From Verrucomicrobiia bacterium (GTDB lineage Bacteria > Verrucomicrobiota > Verrucomicrobiia > Limisphaerales > UBA9464): DNA of 64,000 nt. This document shows, one piece after another, positions 53,830 through 62,582 of this stretch. Under the pieces are notes generated by a model. It saw only the letters and a list, made by a program, of their open reading frames with translations, was not told the DNA's origin and did not search any database. Position 1 is the first letter of the stretch. Every line of letters starts with the position of its first letter. The stretch is taken from contig JAHCBB010000002.1 of NCBI GenBank assembly GCA_019634635.1, forward strand, positions 124,001 through 188,000. The letters run 5' to 3'. The translations under genes and the position numbers were made by a program.

Positions 53830-53924
53830 GTGGGGTGAGGCTCCCCATGATCCGTGCGTGTCGCTTGGAAGTCGGGCCCGCGGGGACTCCGCGCGCGGAC
53901 GGCTCGCCGGAGTCTCACCCCACC
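53830..53924. repeat. ~96-bp palindromic repeat, copy 2
   Basis: Begins GTGGGGTGAGGCTCCCC and ends GGAGTCTCACCCCACC, in the same orientation as copy 1 and 28 bp after it. The core CGTGCGTGTCGCTTGGAAGT is identical in both copies. Both lie in the 322-bp gap between the dihydrouridine synthase and flavodoxin genes; the rest of that gap shows no gene. Confidence 0.8.
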
Positions 53925-54037
53925 GGGAGAAGAGGACGGGCTGAGGGGTCTCCAAGTACGAACAGCCCGGGCGGCCTCCCATTCGCAGAACCTGCTGCTG
54001 GCCTTTGGGGCCCGGGAATGCTGGCATCGGGGCTGCG

Positions 54038-54601
54038 ATGAACCGAATTCTCGTCCTGTTCGATTCCAAGACCGGCAACGTGGCCCGCATGGCAGCGCTC
54101 ATCGCCGAAGGGGCGCAGTCCGTTCCGGACACCGAGGTGCGTGTCCGTTCGGTGGAGGATGCGGCCGCCGCCGCCGCGGATGTGCTGTGGTGTGACGGAC
54201 TGGCGGTGGGCAGCCCGACGAACATGGGAATCCTGTCGTGGCAGATGAAGCGCTTCTGGGATGAAACGATGGGGGAGCACTGGATGGCTGTGGACGGCAA
54301 GATTGCCTGTGCCTTCAGCAGCGCTGGCGGCTGGGGTGGAGGGATGGAGTTGGCCTGCCAGTCCCTGCTGACGGTCCTGATGAATTTCGGCTTTCTGGTG
54401 TTCGGGGTGACGGATTATTCGGGACGTCACATGACCCTTCATTACGGTGCCGTTGCGGCGAAGGAGCCCCGCGAGGAGGAGACCCGCGAGTCCTGCCGGA
54501 TCCTCGGCCGGCGCCTCGCCGAATGGACGGCGGCGCTGGTGCATGGGCGCCAGGACCAGCACCCGCTGCGCAAGTCCACCCCGCGCATGCCCCCGGGGTG
54601 A
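54038..54601 (+). CDS. Flavodoxin-like NAD(P)H:quinone oxidoreductase family protein
   Basis: A 187-residue FMN-binding flavodoxin-fold protein. RILVLFDSKTGNVARMAALI has the phosphate-binding S-K-T-G-N loop, DGLAVGSPTNMGILSWQMKR the second FMN loop, and KIACAFSSAGGWGGGMELAC the third; this pattern is close to the WrbA/flavodoxin-like group. The likely role is two-electron transfer to quinones or an unknown partner. The ATG at 54038 is 114 bp after the second palindromic repeat and has GGGG upstream. It is followed by the LOG-family gene without an evident functional link. Confidence 0.88.
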   Translation: MNRILVLFDSKTGNVARMAALIAEGAQSVPDTEVRVRSVEDAAAAAADVLWCDGLAVGSPTNMGILSWQMKRFWDETMGEHWMAVDGKIACAFSSAGGWGGGMELACQSLLTVLMNFGFLVFGVTDYSGRHMTLHYGAVAAKEPREEETRESCRILGRRLAEWTAALVHGRQDQHPLRKSTPRMPPG

Positions 54602-54726
54602 GCGGCTCCGCCCCGGGGCGCCGCGGGCCGGTTCAATCCCGAGGTTGACCCGGCCCCTCGAATCCGAGATCGGCGGCCGAAATTTCCCGGGTCGCCCGGC
54701 GGCGGCTCCCGCGATAGGGTTGGCGG

Positions 54727-55410
54727 ATGTCTGAAACCAAGGCGGCCCGCCTGGCTGAGGATCCGTGGAGGGTCTTCAAAATCATGTCCGAGTTTGTGGA
54801 TTCCTTCGACACCCTGTCGCACCTCGGCGCGGCGGTCACCGTGTTCGGGAGTGCGCGGACACGTCCGGACGACCCCTACTACAAGGCCACCGTAGCCCTG
54901 ACGGAGGGGTTGGCGCGGCAGGGGGTCGCCACCATCACCGGCGGCGGCCCGGGCATCATGGAGGCCGCGAACCGCGGAACCTCGCATGTCAAGGGCGTGC
55001 CCAGCGTGGGCCTGAACATCGAGCTGCCCTTCGAGCAGAAGGGCAACCGCTACGCCAATGTCTCGATCAACTTTCACTACTTCTTCACCCGCAAGGTCTC
55101 CCTGGTGAAGTACAGCATGGGTTTTGTGTTCATGCCCGGTGGATTCGGAACGCTCGACGAACTCTTCGAGGTCGTGACCCTGGTCCAGACGCACCGCATC
55201 CCGTCCTTTCCCCTGATCCTGTTTGGAAAAGGCTACTGGCAGGGGCTGCTGGACTGGATGCGGGAGGTGCTGGAGCCCGGGCAGTTGATCTCGCCTGGAG
55301 ATTTGTCGCTGTTGCGGGTGACTGACGATTCAGCCGAGGCGGTGGGATGGATCCTGGAGTACCGACGCAGCGTGGGCGTACCCGAGCAGGTGCCTGCGGC
55401 GTTTCGCTGA
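54727..55410 (+). CDS. LOG-family (TIGR00730) nucleotide phosphoribohydrolase
   Basis: A 227-residue Rossmann-fold protein of the LOG/YvdD family; members release the base from nucleoside 5'-monophosphates, and some plant and bacterial ones make active cytokinins. The two defining motifs are present: ITGGGPGIMEAANRG (70-84) and MPGGFGTLDELFEV (136-149). AAVTVFGSARTRPDDPYY near the N-terminus and a conserved FHYFFTRKVSLVKYSMGFVF complete the core. The substrate is not evident from neighbours, a flavodoxin-like gene upstream and an M16 peptidase gene 38 bp downstream. Confidence 0.93.
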   Translation: MSETKAARLAEDPWRVFKIMSEFVDSFDTLSHLGAAVTVFGSARTRPDDPYYKATVALTEGLARQGVATITGGGPGIMEAANRGTSHVKGVPSVGLNIELPFEQKGNRYANVSINFHYFFTRKVSLVKYSMGFVFMPGGFGTLDELFEVVTLVQTHRIPSFPLILFGKGYWQGLLDWMREVLEPGQLISPGDLSLLRVTDDSAEAVGWILEYRRSVGVPEQVPAAFR

Positions 55411-55448
55411 AGCGGCACGCGCCTTCCCGTTTCATACGCCCTGATTGA

Positions 55449-56711
55449 ATGTACCGGTCCACGCGCTTCGAAAACGGATTGACCCTCCTGAGTGCCCGGC
55501 TGCCCCGCCGTGCCAGTGTCGCCCTCGGCATCTGGGTGGGGGTGGGCGGCCGTCATGAACCGGCGGCGGCCAACGGCATCTCCCATTTCATCGAGCACCT
55601 CCTGTTCAAGGGGACGGCACGCCGGAGTGCCGCGGAGATCTCCCAGGCGGTCGAGGGGATCGGCGGCTACCTCAATGCCTTCACGGACGAGGAGCACACC
55701 TGCTTCTACGCACGTGCGCAGGCTGCCCGCATGCCCGCGCTCCTTGATGTGCTGCTCGACCTGTTCCTCGACTCGCGATTCGCGCCGCGCGAGATCGCGA
55801 GGGAACGCGATGTCATCCGGGAGGAAATCGCCATGTATCTTGACCAGCCGGCCGAGCGGGTGCACGACCTCCTCAATGCCCTTCAGTTCCCCGATCATCC
55901 GCTCGGACGCCCGGTGATCGGAACTCCGGAGACGCTCGGAAGCCTGCGTCGGCCGGAGGTTCTGGACTACCTGAGAACCCGTTACGTCACGGGTGCCACG
56001 GTGATCGCCGCCGCCGGCGAGGTGGACCACGGCGATCTGGTGCGCCGGGTGCGCCGGCATCTGCGCCGGTTCCGGCCGGGTCCGCGCCCGGAGTTTTTGC
56101 CGGCGCCACCCCAAGCGTCCGGTCCGCGCGTTGGTGCGGTGGCGATGCCGATCGAGCAGGCCAACTTCAGCCTGGGCATCCGCACCTGCTCGCGTCACGA
56201 CCCCCGGCGCTTCGCGGTCCGCCTGCTGAGCGTCGTGCTCGGCGAGAACATGAGTTCGCGTCTGTTTCAGGTGATCCGCGAGCGGCATGGGCTCACCTAC
56301 AACATCCAGTCCAGCATCAGCCTCTGGGAGGACTGCGGCGACCTGGTGATCTCGGCCGGGCTGGATCCCGACGACCTGGAGCGGACCCTGCGTCTGGTCC
56401 GCCGGGAGGTGAACCGGATGACCGCGCAGGCGCCGGATCGCGCGGAGTTTCGCCGGGCGCGGGACTATCTGCTTGGCCAGCAGGACCTGCTGCTGGAGGG
56501 CACCGAGCACCAGATGATGACCCTGGGCGAGCAGTGGCTGGCGTATGGGCGCATCTTTTCGCCCGGACAGATCCGGGACCGGCTCGCCGCGGTGACGCCT
56601 TCGGAGGTGCTCCACGCGGCCCGCGAGTATCTGCGCCCGGAGCACTGCAGCCTCGCTCTGGTGGGTCCCCGGACGCAGACCGCCGGCCTGGAGCGGTTGC
56701 TCCCGGGCTGA
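55449..56711 (+). CDS. M16-family zinc metallopeptidase (insulinase/processing-peptidase type)
   Basis: A 420-residue single-chain M16B peptidase. The inverted zinc motif H-x-x-E-H is HFIEH (46-50), followed by the second glutamate in the ARERDVIREEIAMYLDQP region; the C-terminal half begins at ASGPRVGAVAMPIEQANFSL and has the R-Y-type substrate segment GLTYNIQSSISLWEDCGD. No signal peptide is visible, so it is probably cytoplasmic, acting on small peptides as in the YmxG/PqqL-like group. It starts 38 bp after the LOG-family gene and has no ribosomal or polynucleotide phosphorylase neighbour of the kind seen beside ymxG. Confidence 0.94.
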   Translation: MYRSTRFENGLTLLSARLPRRASVALGIWVGVGGRHEPAAANGISHFIEHLLFKGTARRSAAEISQAVEGIGGYLNAFTDEEHTCFYARAQAARMPALLDVLLDLFLDSRFAPREIARERDVIREEIAMYLDQPAERVHDLLNALQFPDHPLGRPVIGTPETLGSLRRPEVLDYLRTRYVTGATVIAAAGEVDHGDLVRRVRRHLRRFRPGPRPEFLPAPPQASGPRVGAVAMPIEQANFSLGIRTCSRHDPRRFAVRLLSVVLGENMSSRLFQVIRERHGLTYNIQSSISLWEDCGDLVISAGLDPDDLERTLRLVRREVNRMTAQAPDRAEFRRARDYLLGQQDLLLEGTEHQMMTLGEQWLAYGRIFSPGQIRDRLAAVTPSEVLHAAREYLRPEHCSLALVGPRTQTAGLERLLPG

Positions 56712-56866
56712 CCCTTGGGCTTGCCGCCACGAGGATCCATCGTGGTTTTGGTCCTGCGAATGCTCATCCGCCTTCACGCACCGTATGCTGACCCGTCGCT
56801 TTCAGCCCTCGAATTGAACGTGGCGGTTCCGGCGCGCCCGCGGTAGGCATCCCCTCGAGTTTCTCC

Positions 56867-58207
56867 ATGCAGAATTTCCGGTTCCATCTCACACGGATCA
56901 TTTTATGGGGCTCCGCGACCGTCGCTGCGATTGCGGCGTCCAACAGCCCGGTGGACCTGTCCCGATCATGGGCGCAATGGCGTGGCCCGCTGGCCAACGG
57001 GGTCGCGCCGCATGCAAGCCCGCCATCGGAATGGAGCGAAACCCGGAACATCCGATGGAAAATCCCGCTGCCGGGGCAGGGGCACGCGTCGCCCATCGTG
57101 GTTGGGGGGCGGGTCTTTGTTCTGGCGGCAGTGCCGGTTGGGGAAGCGCAGACCCCCGTCTTCGATTCAGCCCCGGGCGTTCATGACAGCGTGCCGGTCA
57201 CGCACCGGCACGCGTTCGTTGTGCTGGCCGTCAATCGTCGGGACGGGGACATCCTTTGGCGCACACCGGTGACCGAAGCCTGGCCCCACGAGGGAGGACA
57301 CACCACCGGCAGTCTCGCCTCGAACTCACCGACGACGGATGGCGAACGCTGCTATGCCTTCTTTGGTTCGCGCGGCCTCTACTGCCTGGATCTCACGGGT
57401 CGTGTGCTGTGGCAGAAGCACCTCGGCACAATGCAGACGTTGCATGCCCATGGGGAGGGAAGTTCCCCCGTGCTGCATGGCGACTGGCTGATTGTGAACT
57501 GGGACCACGAAGGCGACTCGTTTCTTCACGCCTTCGACAAACACACCGGCGAACCCAGGTGGAAGGTTGCCCGTGATGAACCCACCTCCTGGTCCACGCC
57601 CCTGGTGATTGAGCATGCGGGCAAACCCCAGGTTGTCATCAGCGCGACGCGGCGGGTGCGCGGTTACGATCTGGCCACGGGGTCCCTCCTCTGGGAGTGC
57701 GCCGGCCTGACCGACAACGTGGTGTCCTCACCGGTGCATCACGACGGACTCGTCATCGCGGGCAACAGCTACTACCAGCAGGCCATGCTTGCCGTCCGGC
57801 TCGACGGCGCGAAGGGCGATGTCACCGGAACGGATCGCGTGGTCTGGCGGCTGAACCGGTTGACACCCTACGTCTCCTCGCCGCTGCTCTATGGCGACAC
57901 GCTGTATCACCTGCGCCACAATCAGAATGTCCTGGTGCGCCTCGATCCGGGGAGCGGGCGATTCCGGGGCGATCCGCTCCGGCTCGAGGGACTCCACGAC
58001 TTTATCTTTGCGTCGCCGGTGGGCGCGGCGGGCCGCGTCTATGTCACGGCGCGCGACGGGCGAACCGTGGTGTTGCGGCATGATCGTGAGAACGCCGTCC
58101 TCGCGGTCAACGTGCTGGAGGACCGCTTCAGCGCGTCGGCCGCCCTGGTGGACGGAGAGCTGTTCCTGCGCGGGGAACAGTTCCTCTATTGTGTGGCCGA
58201 GGAATAG
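56867..58207 (+). CDS. PQQ-like beta-propeller protein, secreted
   Basis: A 446-residue protein with a signal peptide (RIILWGSATVAAIAASNS) and a WD40/quinoprotein-like propeller. Tryptophan-containing blades recur: WAQWRGPLANGVAPHASPPS, GDILWRTPVTEAWPHEGGHT, GEPRWKVARDEPTSWSTPLV and GSLLWECAGLTDNVVSSPVH. The opening W-x-W-R-G-P is the mark of the PQQ-binding-like repeat proteins that are numerous in Verrucomicrobia and Planctomycetes. No catalytic dehydrogenase residues were identified, so a binding role in the periplasm is as likely as an enzymatic one. It is preceded by a 155-bp gap and followed by a 258-bp gap in which no gene was seen. Confidence 0.9.
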   Translation: MQNFRFHLTRIILWGSATVAAIAASNSPVDLSRSWAQWRGPLANGVAPHASPPSEWSETRNIRWKIPLPGQGHASPIVVGGRVFVLAAVPVGEAQTPVFDSAPGVHDSVPVTHRHAFVVLAVNRRDGDILWRTPVTEAWPHEGGHTTGSLASNSPTTDGERCYAFFGSRGLYCLDLTGRVLWQKHLGTMQTLHAHGEGSSPVLHGDWLIVNWDHEGDSFLHAFDKHTGEPRWKVARDEPTSWSTPLVIEHAGKPQVVISATRRVRGYDLATGSLLWECAGLTDNVVSSPVHHDGLVIAGNSYYQQAMLAVRLDGAKGDVTGTDRVVWRLNRLTPYVSSPLLYGDTLYHLRHNQNVLVRLDPGSGRFRGDPLRLEGLHDFIFASPVGAAGRVYVTARDGRTVVLRHDRENAVLAVNVLEDRFSASAALVDGELFLRGEQFLYCVAEE

Positions 58208-58465
58208 ACGGGGTTTGGATTTGGTGCTTCGCCCGGGGCAAGATTCGGGGCTTCCGGCGTCGCGACTTGCAGGGTACCCGATTTGGAAATCATCACCTGA
58301 TGCGTGACCGGCAAATCCTTCCGCCCGTTCCTTCGTGGCCCTGCAGCACGGAAGAACCCTGATGCGGAATTGCTGTAGCGACGGGTGCGTTGGAAGGGAA
58401 GCGGTCCGGATTGTCCCGGCCCGCTGCGGAAATCCGGCGTGTGGCCCCGGGGCTTCCCCGGCCAC

Positions 58466-59329
58466 TCAGCCGGACCCGGAGTCCACGAATTCCAACGGCG
58501 GCGCCTTGGGCAGGACGCCGAGGGCCTGGCCGCGGGCGAGGAAGCGGCGGATGCTCTCGCGGCCGCGTTCGCCGTAGTCGAGGGTCCAGTGGTTCACATA
58601 CATGCCGACGAAGCGGTCCGCGAGGTCCCCGCCCATGTCGCGGGCCCATTGGAGCGAGTGGGCGACGGCGTCCGCGCGATGCTCCAGACCGTGACGGATG
58701 CTGGCCGTCAGGATGTCGCTGACCCGGCGGCGGAGGTCAGGCGCATGCCGTTTGTGAATTACATTGCCGCCCAGGGGCAGCGGCAGTCCCTCGTTGGTGC
58801 GTCCCCACCACACCCCGAGATCCTCGCAGAGAACGAGTCCCTCGTTCCGGTAGGTGAGTTGTCCTTCGTGGATGATCAATCCCACGTCGGCCGCGCCCGA
58901 GCGGACCGTTTCGAAGATTTTGTCGAAGGGAACAACGACGTGCTGGATCTCCCGGGCGGGGCGGTCGAGCCAGAGTTGGAGGGCCAGAAAGGCGCTGGTC
59001 ATGGTGCCGGGCACCGCGATCCGCCTGCGGGCCATTTCCTCGCGGGTAAAGGACTGCCTGGCGACCAGCATGGGTCCATAGCCATCGCCCATGCTCGCAC
59101 CGCTGGGCAGGAGCGCGTAGGAGTCGCTGACGTGGGCGTAGGCGTGAATGCTGATGGCGGAGATGTCGAGTTCCCCGCGCGTGGCGCGCTCGTTCAGCGT
59201 CTGGATGTCCTGGAGGATGTGCTCGAAGCGGAGGCCGGGCGTTGGCAGCAGGTTCTTCGCGAGGGCGTAGAACATGAAGGCGTCGTCGGGATCCGGGGAG
59301 TGACCGAGCGTCAGGGTCTGCGTCTGCAT
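58466..59329 (-). CDS. mqnD: 1,4-dihydroxy-6-naphthoate synthase (futalosine menaquinone pathway)
   Basis: MqnD converts cyclic de-hypoxanthine futalosine to 1,4-dihydroxy-6-naphthoate, a late step of the futalosine route to menaquinone. The 287-residue protein shows LGHSPDPDDAFMFYALA at the N-terminus, DISAISIHAYAHVSDSYALL, GPMLVARQSFTREEM, FDKIFETVRSGAADVGLIIH, LGVWWGRTNEGLPLPLGGNV and the C-terminal SIRRFLARGQALGVLP, all typical of the family. No other mqn gene is in the window. The stop is 258 bp from the convergent propeller gene; the start ATG (59329) is divergent from the flavoprotein gene by about 105 bp. Confidence 0.95.
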   Translation of the reverse strand: MQTQTLTLGHSPDPDDAFMFYALAKNLLPTPGLRFEHILQDIQTLNERATRGELDISAISIHAYAHVSDSYALLPSGASMGDGYGPMLVARQSFTREEMARRRIAVPGTMTSAFLALQLWLDRPAREIQHVVVPFDKIFETVRSGAADVGLIIHEGQLTYRNEGLVLCEDLGVWWGRTNEGLPLPLGGNVIHKRHAPDLRRRVSDILTASIRHGLEHRADAVAHSLQWARDMGGDLADRFVGMYVNHWTLDYGERGRESIRRFLARGQALGVLPKAPPLEFVDSGSG

Positions 59330-59433
59330 CCGACCCCGACGCTACGACGAACCGCCCGCAAGTCGAGTCACGGACATGCCTTCGGGATCCGCGTGACCTC
59401 GCGCCCGCCCGGGTGCGAGGCTGCCGGCAGCGC

Positions 59434-60627
59434 GTGGAACCGTTTGACGTCATTGTGCTGGGCGCAGGGGCCGCGGGCCTGTTCTGCGCGGCGACGGCGG
59501 GTGCCCGCGGACGCCGGGTCCTCGTGTTGGAACATGCCGCGCGACCGGGCAGCAAGATCCTCATCTCCGGGGGCGGCCGGTGCAATTTCACGAACCTCCA
59601 CGCGGCGCCCATCCACTTCCGGACCTCCGGCAGCCCGCATTTCGTCAAGTCCGCCCTCGCCCGGTACTCCCCCGCAGACTTCGTGGCCCGGGTGGAGCGC
59701 CACGGCATCGCCTGGCATGAGAAGAAGCTGGGTCAGTTGTTCTGCGACCGCAGTTCACGAGACATTGTTGCGATGCTGGAGGCGGACTGCGCGGTGGCGG
59801 GAGTGGACCTCCGGTTGGAGTGTGGGGCGCTGGAGGTCCGCCGTGACCCCGGCCCGCCAGGCCTGCGCTTCGGGGTCCGGTCACGCCTGGGCCACTTTGG
59901 TTCCCGTTCGGTCGTTGTGGCCACCGGGGGGCTGTCGTTTCCGAAGCTCGGGGCAACCCCCTTCGGTTATACGCTGGCAGAACAGTTTGGGATCCGGGTG
60001 GTCCCTCCAAGGCCGGGCCTGGTGCCACTTTGTTTCCCGCCGGCGGAGCAGGCGGTGTTTTCGGGCCTCAGTGGCGTGTCGCTGGATTGTGAGACCCGGG
60101 CGGGTCCCGGGGCGCCCCGGTTCCGCGAACACCTGCTGTTCACCCATCGCGGCCTGAGCGGGCCGGCCATTCTCCAGATTTCAAGCCACCTGGATCCCGA
60201 GGCGGGGTTGGCGGTGGATCTGCTCCCCGGGCAGCCGGCCCTGGAGTGGCTGCGGGATCCCTCCCGGCGAACCCAGACGCTCCGGCAGGCGTTACGCGGA
60301 ATCTGGCCGGAGCGGTTCGCGCAGCTGTGGACCGAACGTCTTGCGGGGACGCGTCCGCTGGCTCAATGGCCCCGACGCGACCTGGAAGCGCTGGCGGAAC
60401 AAATCCACGGCTGGAGACCTCTCATCTCCGGGGATGAGGGGTATGCCAAGGCGGAGGTGACGCTGGGCGGTGTGGACACCGCCGAATTGTCGTCCAAGAC
60501 GATGGAGTCCCGCCAAGTCCCGGGTCTCCACTTCATCGGAGAGGTCGTGGACGTCACGGGCTGGCTGGGTGGGTTCAATTTCCAGTGGGCCTGGGCCAGC
60601 GCCCATGCGGCCGGAATGGCGGTGTAG
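59434..60627 (+). CDS. HI0933/BaiN-like FAD-dependent oxidoreductase
   Basis: A 397-residue flavoprotein of the HI0933-like family (NAD(P)/FAD-dependent; BaiN relatives act on bile acids, others are unknown). DVIVLGAGAAGLFCAATAGA is the dinucleotide-binding loop, PGSKILISGGGRCNFTNLHA and GQLFCDRSSRDIVAMLEADC are family signatures, VVVATGGLSFPKLGATPFGY is the second FAD contact, and FIGEVVDVTGWLGGFNFQWA closes the FAD domain. GTG 59434 places the N-terminus a few residues before the Rossmann motif; GTG 59413 is also possible. It is convergent with the LamG gene by 11 bp. The substrate is unknown. Confidence 0.93.
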   Translation: MEPFDVIVLGAGAAGLFCAATAGARGRRVLVLEHAARPGSKILISGGGRCNFTNLHAAPIHFRTSGSPHFVKSALARYSPADFVARVERHGIAWHEKKLGQLFCDRSSRDIVAMLEADCAVAGVDLRLECGALEVRRDPGPPGLRFGVRSRLGHFGSRSVVVATGGLSFPKLGATPFGYTLAEQFGIRVVPPRPGLVPLCFPPAEQAVFSGLSGVSLDCETRAGPGAPRFREHLLFTHRGLSGPAILQISSHLDPEAGLAVDLLPGQPALEWLRDPSRRTQTLRQALRGIWPERFAQLWTERLAGTRPLAQWPRRDLEALAEQIHGWRPLISGDEGYAKAEVTLGGVDTAELSSKTMESRQVPGLHFIGEVVDVTGWLGGFNFQWAWASAHAAGMAV

Positions 60628-60638
60628 CCCGGCGGGGA

Positions 60639-61538
60639 TCAGCGCAATCCGGCGATCCCGTTTGGCAACGTGTACAGCGTGTTGACCTCTTCGGGCGCAA
60701 GGGCCCGATTGAAGACGGCCAGTTCATCCCAGAGGCCGAGGTAGCCAAGGCCAAGCATCATCAGGCTGCGTCCCTCCTCCCAGGTGTAGGTCTGGCGGCG
60801 CGGTCCGATCACGCCTGCCGGCCGCCCGTCCAGATAGAGGCGCGCGATGCCATCGTCGCGCCCGGTGTTGAAGTGCTCGAAGGTGAACACCACGTGGGTC
60901 CAGTGCCCGCCGCCGAACGGAGGCTCGGCGACCGTCACCAGGGGTTTTTCTGCTGGCGTCAGGTCCTCCCACTTGCGGTTCTCCGGATTCCAGACCGCAA
61001 GGTCCGCGTACGCCCCGAGGCGGAACGGGATGTCATTGGTCCGCCTCTCAAACTCCACGAAGAAGGCTGCGTCGTTCCAGGCGCGTGGGGTGATCTGGAT
61101 CGGATCGCAGTAGCCGGAGGCCAGTTCGACCGCGGGGTTCACCCGCAGCCAGAAGGAGACGGTGCCGCTCCAGTTCTCGGCGCGGTAGCCCATGTTTTTC
61201 TCGGCGGAAAAGAACACGAGCGGACTCTCCCGGCGGGTGAACCGGAGGGCATTCCCGAACCGTCCCTCGCCCACGGCCAGTTGCACCCCGCCACCGGCGG
61301 GGAGACCCGGCCGGGCGTCGTCGCGCTGCTGCATCGAGGGAGCATTGGAGAGTCCGCGCGGGCCCGCGGCGACGTCGGCGTCCAGACCACGGTCGAAGGA
61401 GGCGTGGAACAGCAGCGAACGTCGCAGGGAGTCCGGGCGCCCGGAGTCGGTGGCACACCCGGCGGCGGTCACGAGGATCGCGAGCGCCAGGACTGCGGGC
61501 CGGAAGGGACCTGGGGATTCGGGGGAGTTCATGGGCAT
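60639..61538 (-). CDS. LamG-domain lipoprotein
   Basis: A 299-residue predicted lipoprotein: LALAILVTAAGC ends in a lipobox with Cys29 (from ATG 61538). The mature protein reads LLFHASFDRGLDADVAAGPR, GRFGNALRFTRRESPLVFFS, ENWSGTVSFWLRVNPA and WDELAVFNRALAPEEVNTLY, the standard order of a concanavalin-like LamG/laminin-G carbohydrate-binding fold. It was started at 61538; a frame reaching 61745 overlaps the divergent SUMF1-type gene and gives a poor N-terminus. A second ATG at 61532 is also possible. Its partner and ligand are unknown; such lipoproteins are frequent at the Verrucomicrobial surface. Confidence 0.9.
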   Translation of the reverse strand: MPMNSPESPGPFRPAVLALAILVTAAGCATDSGRPDSLRRSLLFHASFDRGLDADVAAGPRGLSNAPSMQQRDDARPGLPAGGGVQLAVGEGRFGNALRFTRRESPLVFFSAEKNMGYRAENWSGTVSFWLRVNPAVELASGYCDPIQITPRAWNDAAFFVEFERRTNDIPFRLGAYADLAVWNPENRKWEDLTPAEKPLVTVAEPPFGGGHWTHVVFTFEHFNTGRDDGIARLYLDGRPAGVIGPRRQTYTWEEGRSLMMLGLGYLGLWDELAVFNRALAPEEVNTLYTLPNGIAGLR

Positions 61539-61664
61539 TGCGGATGGCTCTGATGCGACACCGATGTGGGGATTCTGACAACCCCTGAGCCGGCGAATTT
61601 TGGGCTGCCACAGACCGGATCCCGGGCGGTTGCGCGATGATGTTCCCTTCGCAAGACTGGGTGC

Positions 61665-62567
61665 ATGTTTTCCAAAGCTCCTTTCGATGACGGCCGGCGT
61701 TCCGCCGGATGGCTGCTGGTTGCGATGCTGGGCCTTGGGGTCCACGTGTCCGGTACCGGGGCGCCGGTGACGGCGTCACGGGATCAGCCGTTTGTGAACT
61801 CGCTGGGCATGAAGTTCGTTCCGGTGCCGGGCACCCCGGTCCTGTTCTCGGTCTGGGAGACCCGGGTCCAGGATTTCGAGGTGTTTGTGGCGGAGACGAG
61901 CCACGAGGCAACCGAGGGCACGTATTCGCTGGGCACCAACCGATGGAAACAGACGGGCGACCACTGGCGTTCTCCTGGCTTTCCTCAGACCGGACGGCAT
62001 CCGGTGTGCGGCGTCAGCTGGAAGGATGCGAATGCCTTCTGCGAATGGCTTTCAAACAAGGAGGGACGCACGTACCGGCTGCCCACGGACTCGGAGTGGA
62101 GCCTGGCCGCGGGCATCCCGGGCGAGTTCGGCGCGACCCCGAAGGAGCGCAGCGGCAAGATCCCCGGTCTGTACCCGTGGGGCGAGGCGCTGCCCCCGAA
62201 TGTGAGCGGACTGCCGGCCGGCAACTACCCCGGCGCCGAGGCGGCGGAGACCCAATGGCCGGAGTCCTTCCGGGTCATCGAGAACTTCCGTGATCCGTTT
62301 CCCCGGACCGCACCGGTGGGCAGCTTTGATCCGAATGCCCACGGGCTCTACGACATCGGGGGCAATGTCTGGGAGTGGTGCATGGATCCGTTCGAGCCGG
62401 GAAAGGAGCATCGCACGGTGCGCGGTGCGTCGTGGGTGGACAACCTCCCGGACATCCTACTGAGCACCTACCGGCACTACGGGCGCCCGGAGTTGCGCAA
62501 CACCAGCGTCGGATTTCGCATCGTCCTGGCGCCGGAACCTCCGCAGGATCCGCCGTCGGAGCCCTGA
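61665..62567 (+). CDS. SUMF1/formylglycine-generating-enzyme-like protein, secreted
   Basis: A 300-residue protein with a signal peptide (AGWLLVAMLGLGVHVSG) and a SUMF1-type fold. FVNSLGMKFVPVPGTPVLFS, VWETRVQDFEVFVAE, VSWKDANAFCEWLSNKEGRT, YRLPTDSEWSLAA, GLYDIGGNVWEWCMD and RGASWVDNLPDILLSTYRHY, RNTSVGFRIV are the usual blocks. Many bacterial proteins with this fold are not sulfatase-maturation enzymes. The typical active-site cysteine pair is not obvious, so a sulfatase-activating role should not be assumed. The start ATG at 61665 is divergent from the LamG gene by 126 bp, and its end is convergent with the permease gene by 15 bp. Confidence 0.88.
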   Translation: MFSKAPFDDGRRSAGWLLVAMLGLGVHVSGTGAPVTASRDQPFVNSLGMKFVPVPGTPVLFSVWETRVQDFEVFVAETSHEATEGTYSLGTNRWKQTGDHWRSPGFPQTGRHPVCGVSWKDANAFCEWLSNKEGRTYRLPTDSEWSLAAGIPGEFGATPKERSGKIPGLYPWGEALPPNVSGLPAGNYPGAEAAETQWPESFRVIENFRDPFPRTAPVGSFDPNAHGLYDIGGNVWEWCMDPFEPGKEHRTVRGASWVDNLPDILLSTYRHYGRPELRNTSVGFRIVLAPEPPQDPPSEP

Positions 62568-62582
62568 GTTCCCGGAGGGGCC

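Noticed and set aside
61665-62567. Calling the SUMF1-type protein a sulfatase-maturating enzyme
   Set aside because: The fold is clear, but the active-site cysteine pair could not be identified and no sulfatase gene lies nearby, so only the fold family is stated.
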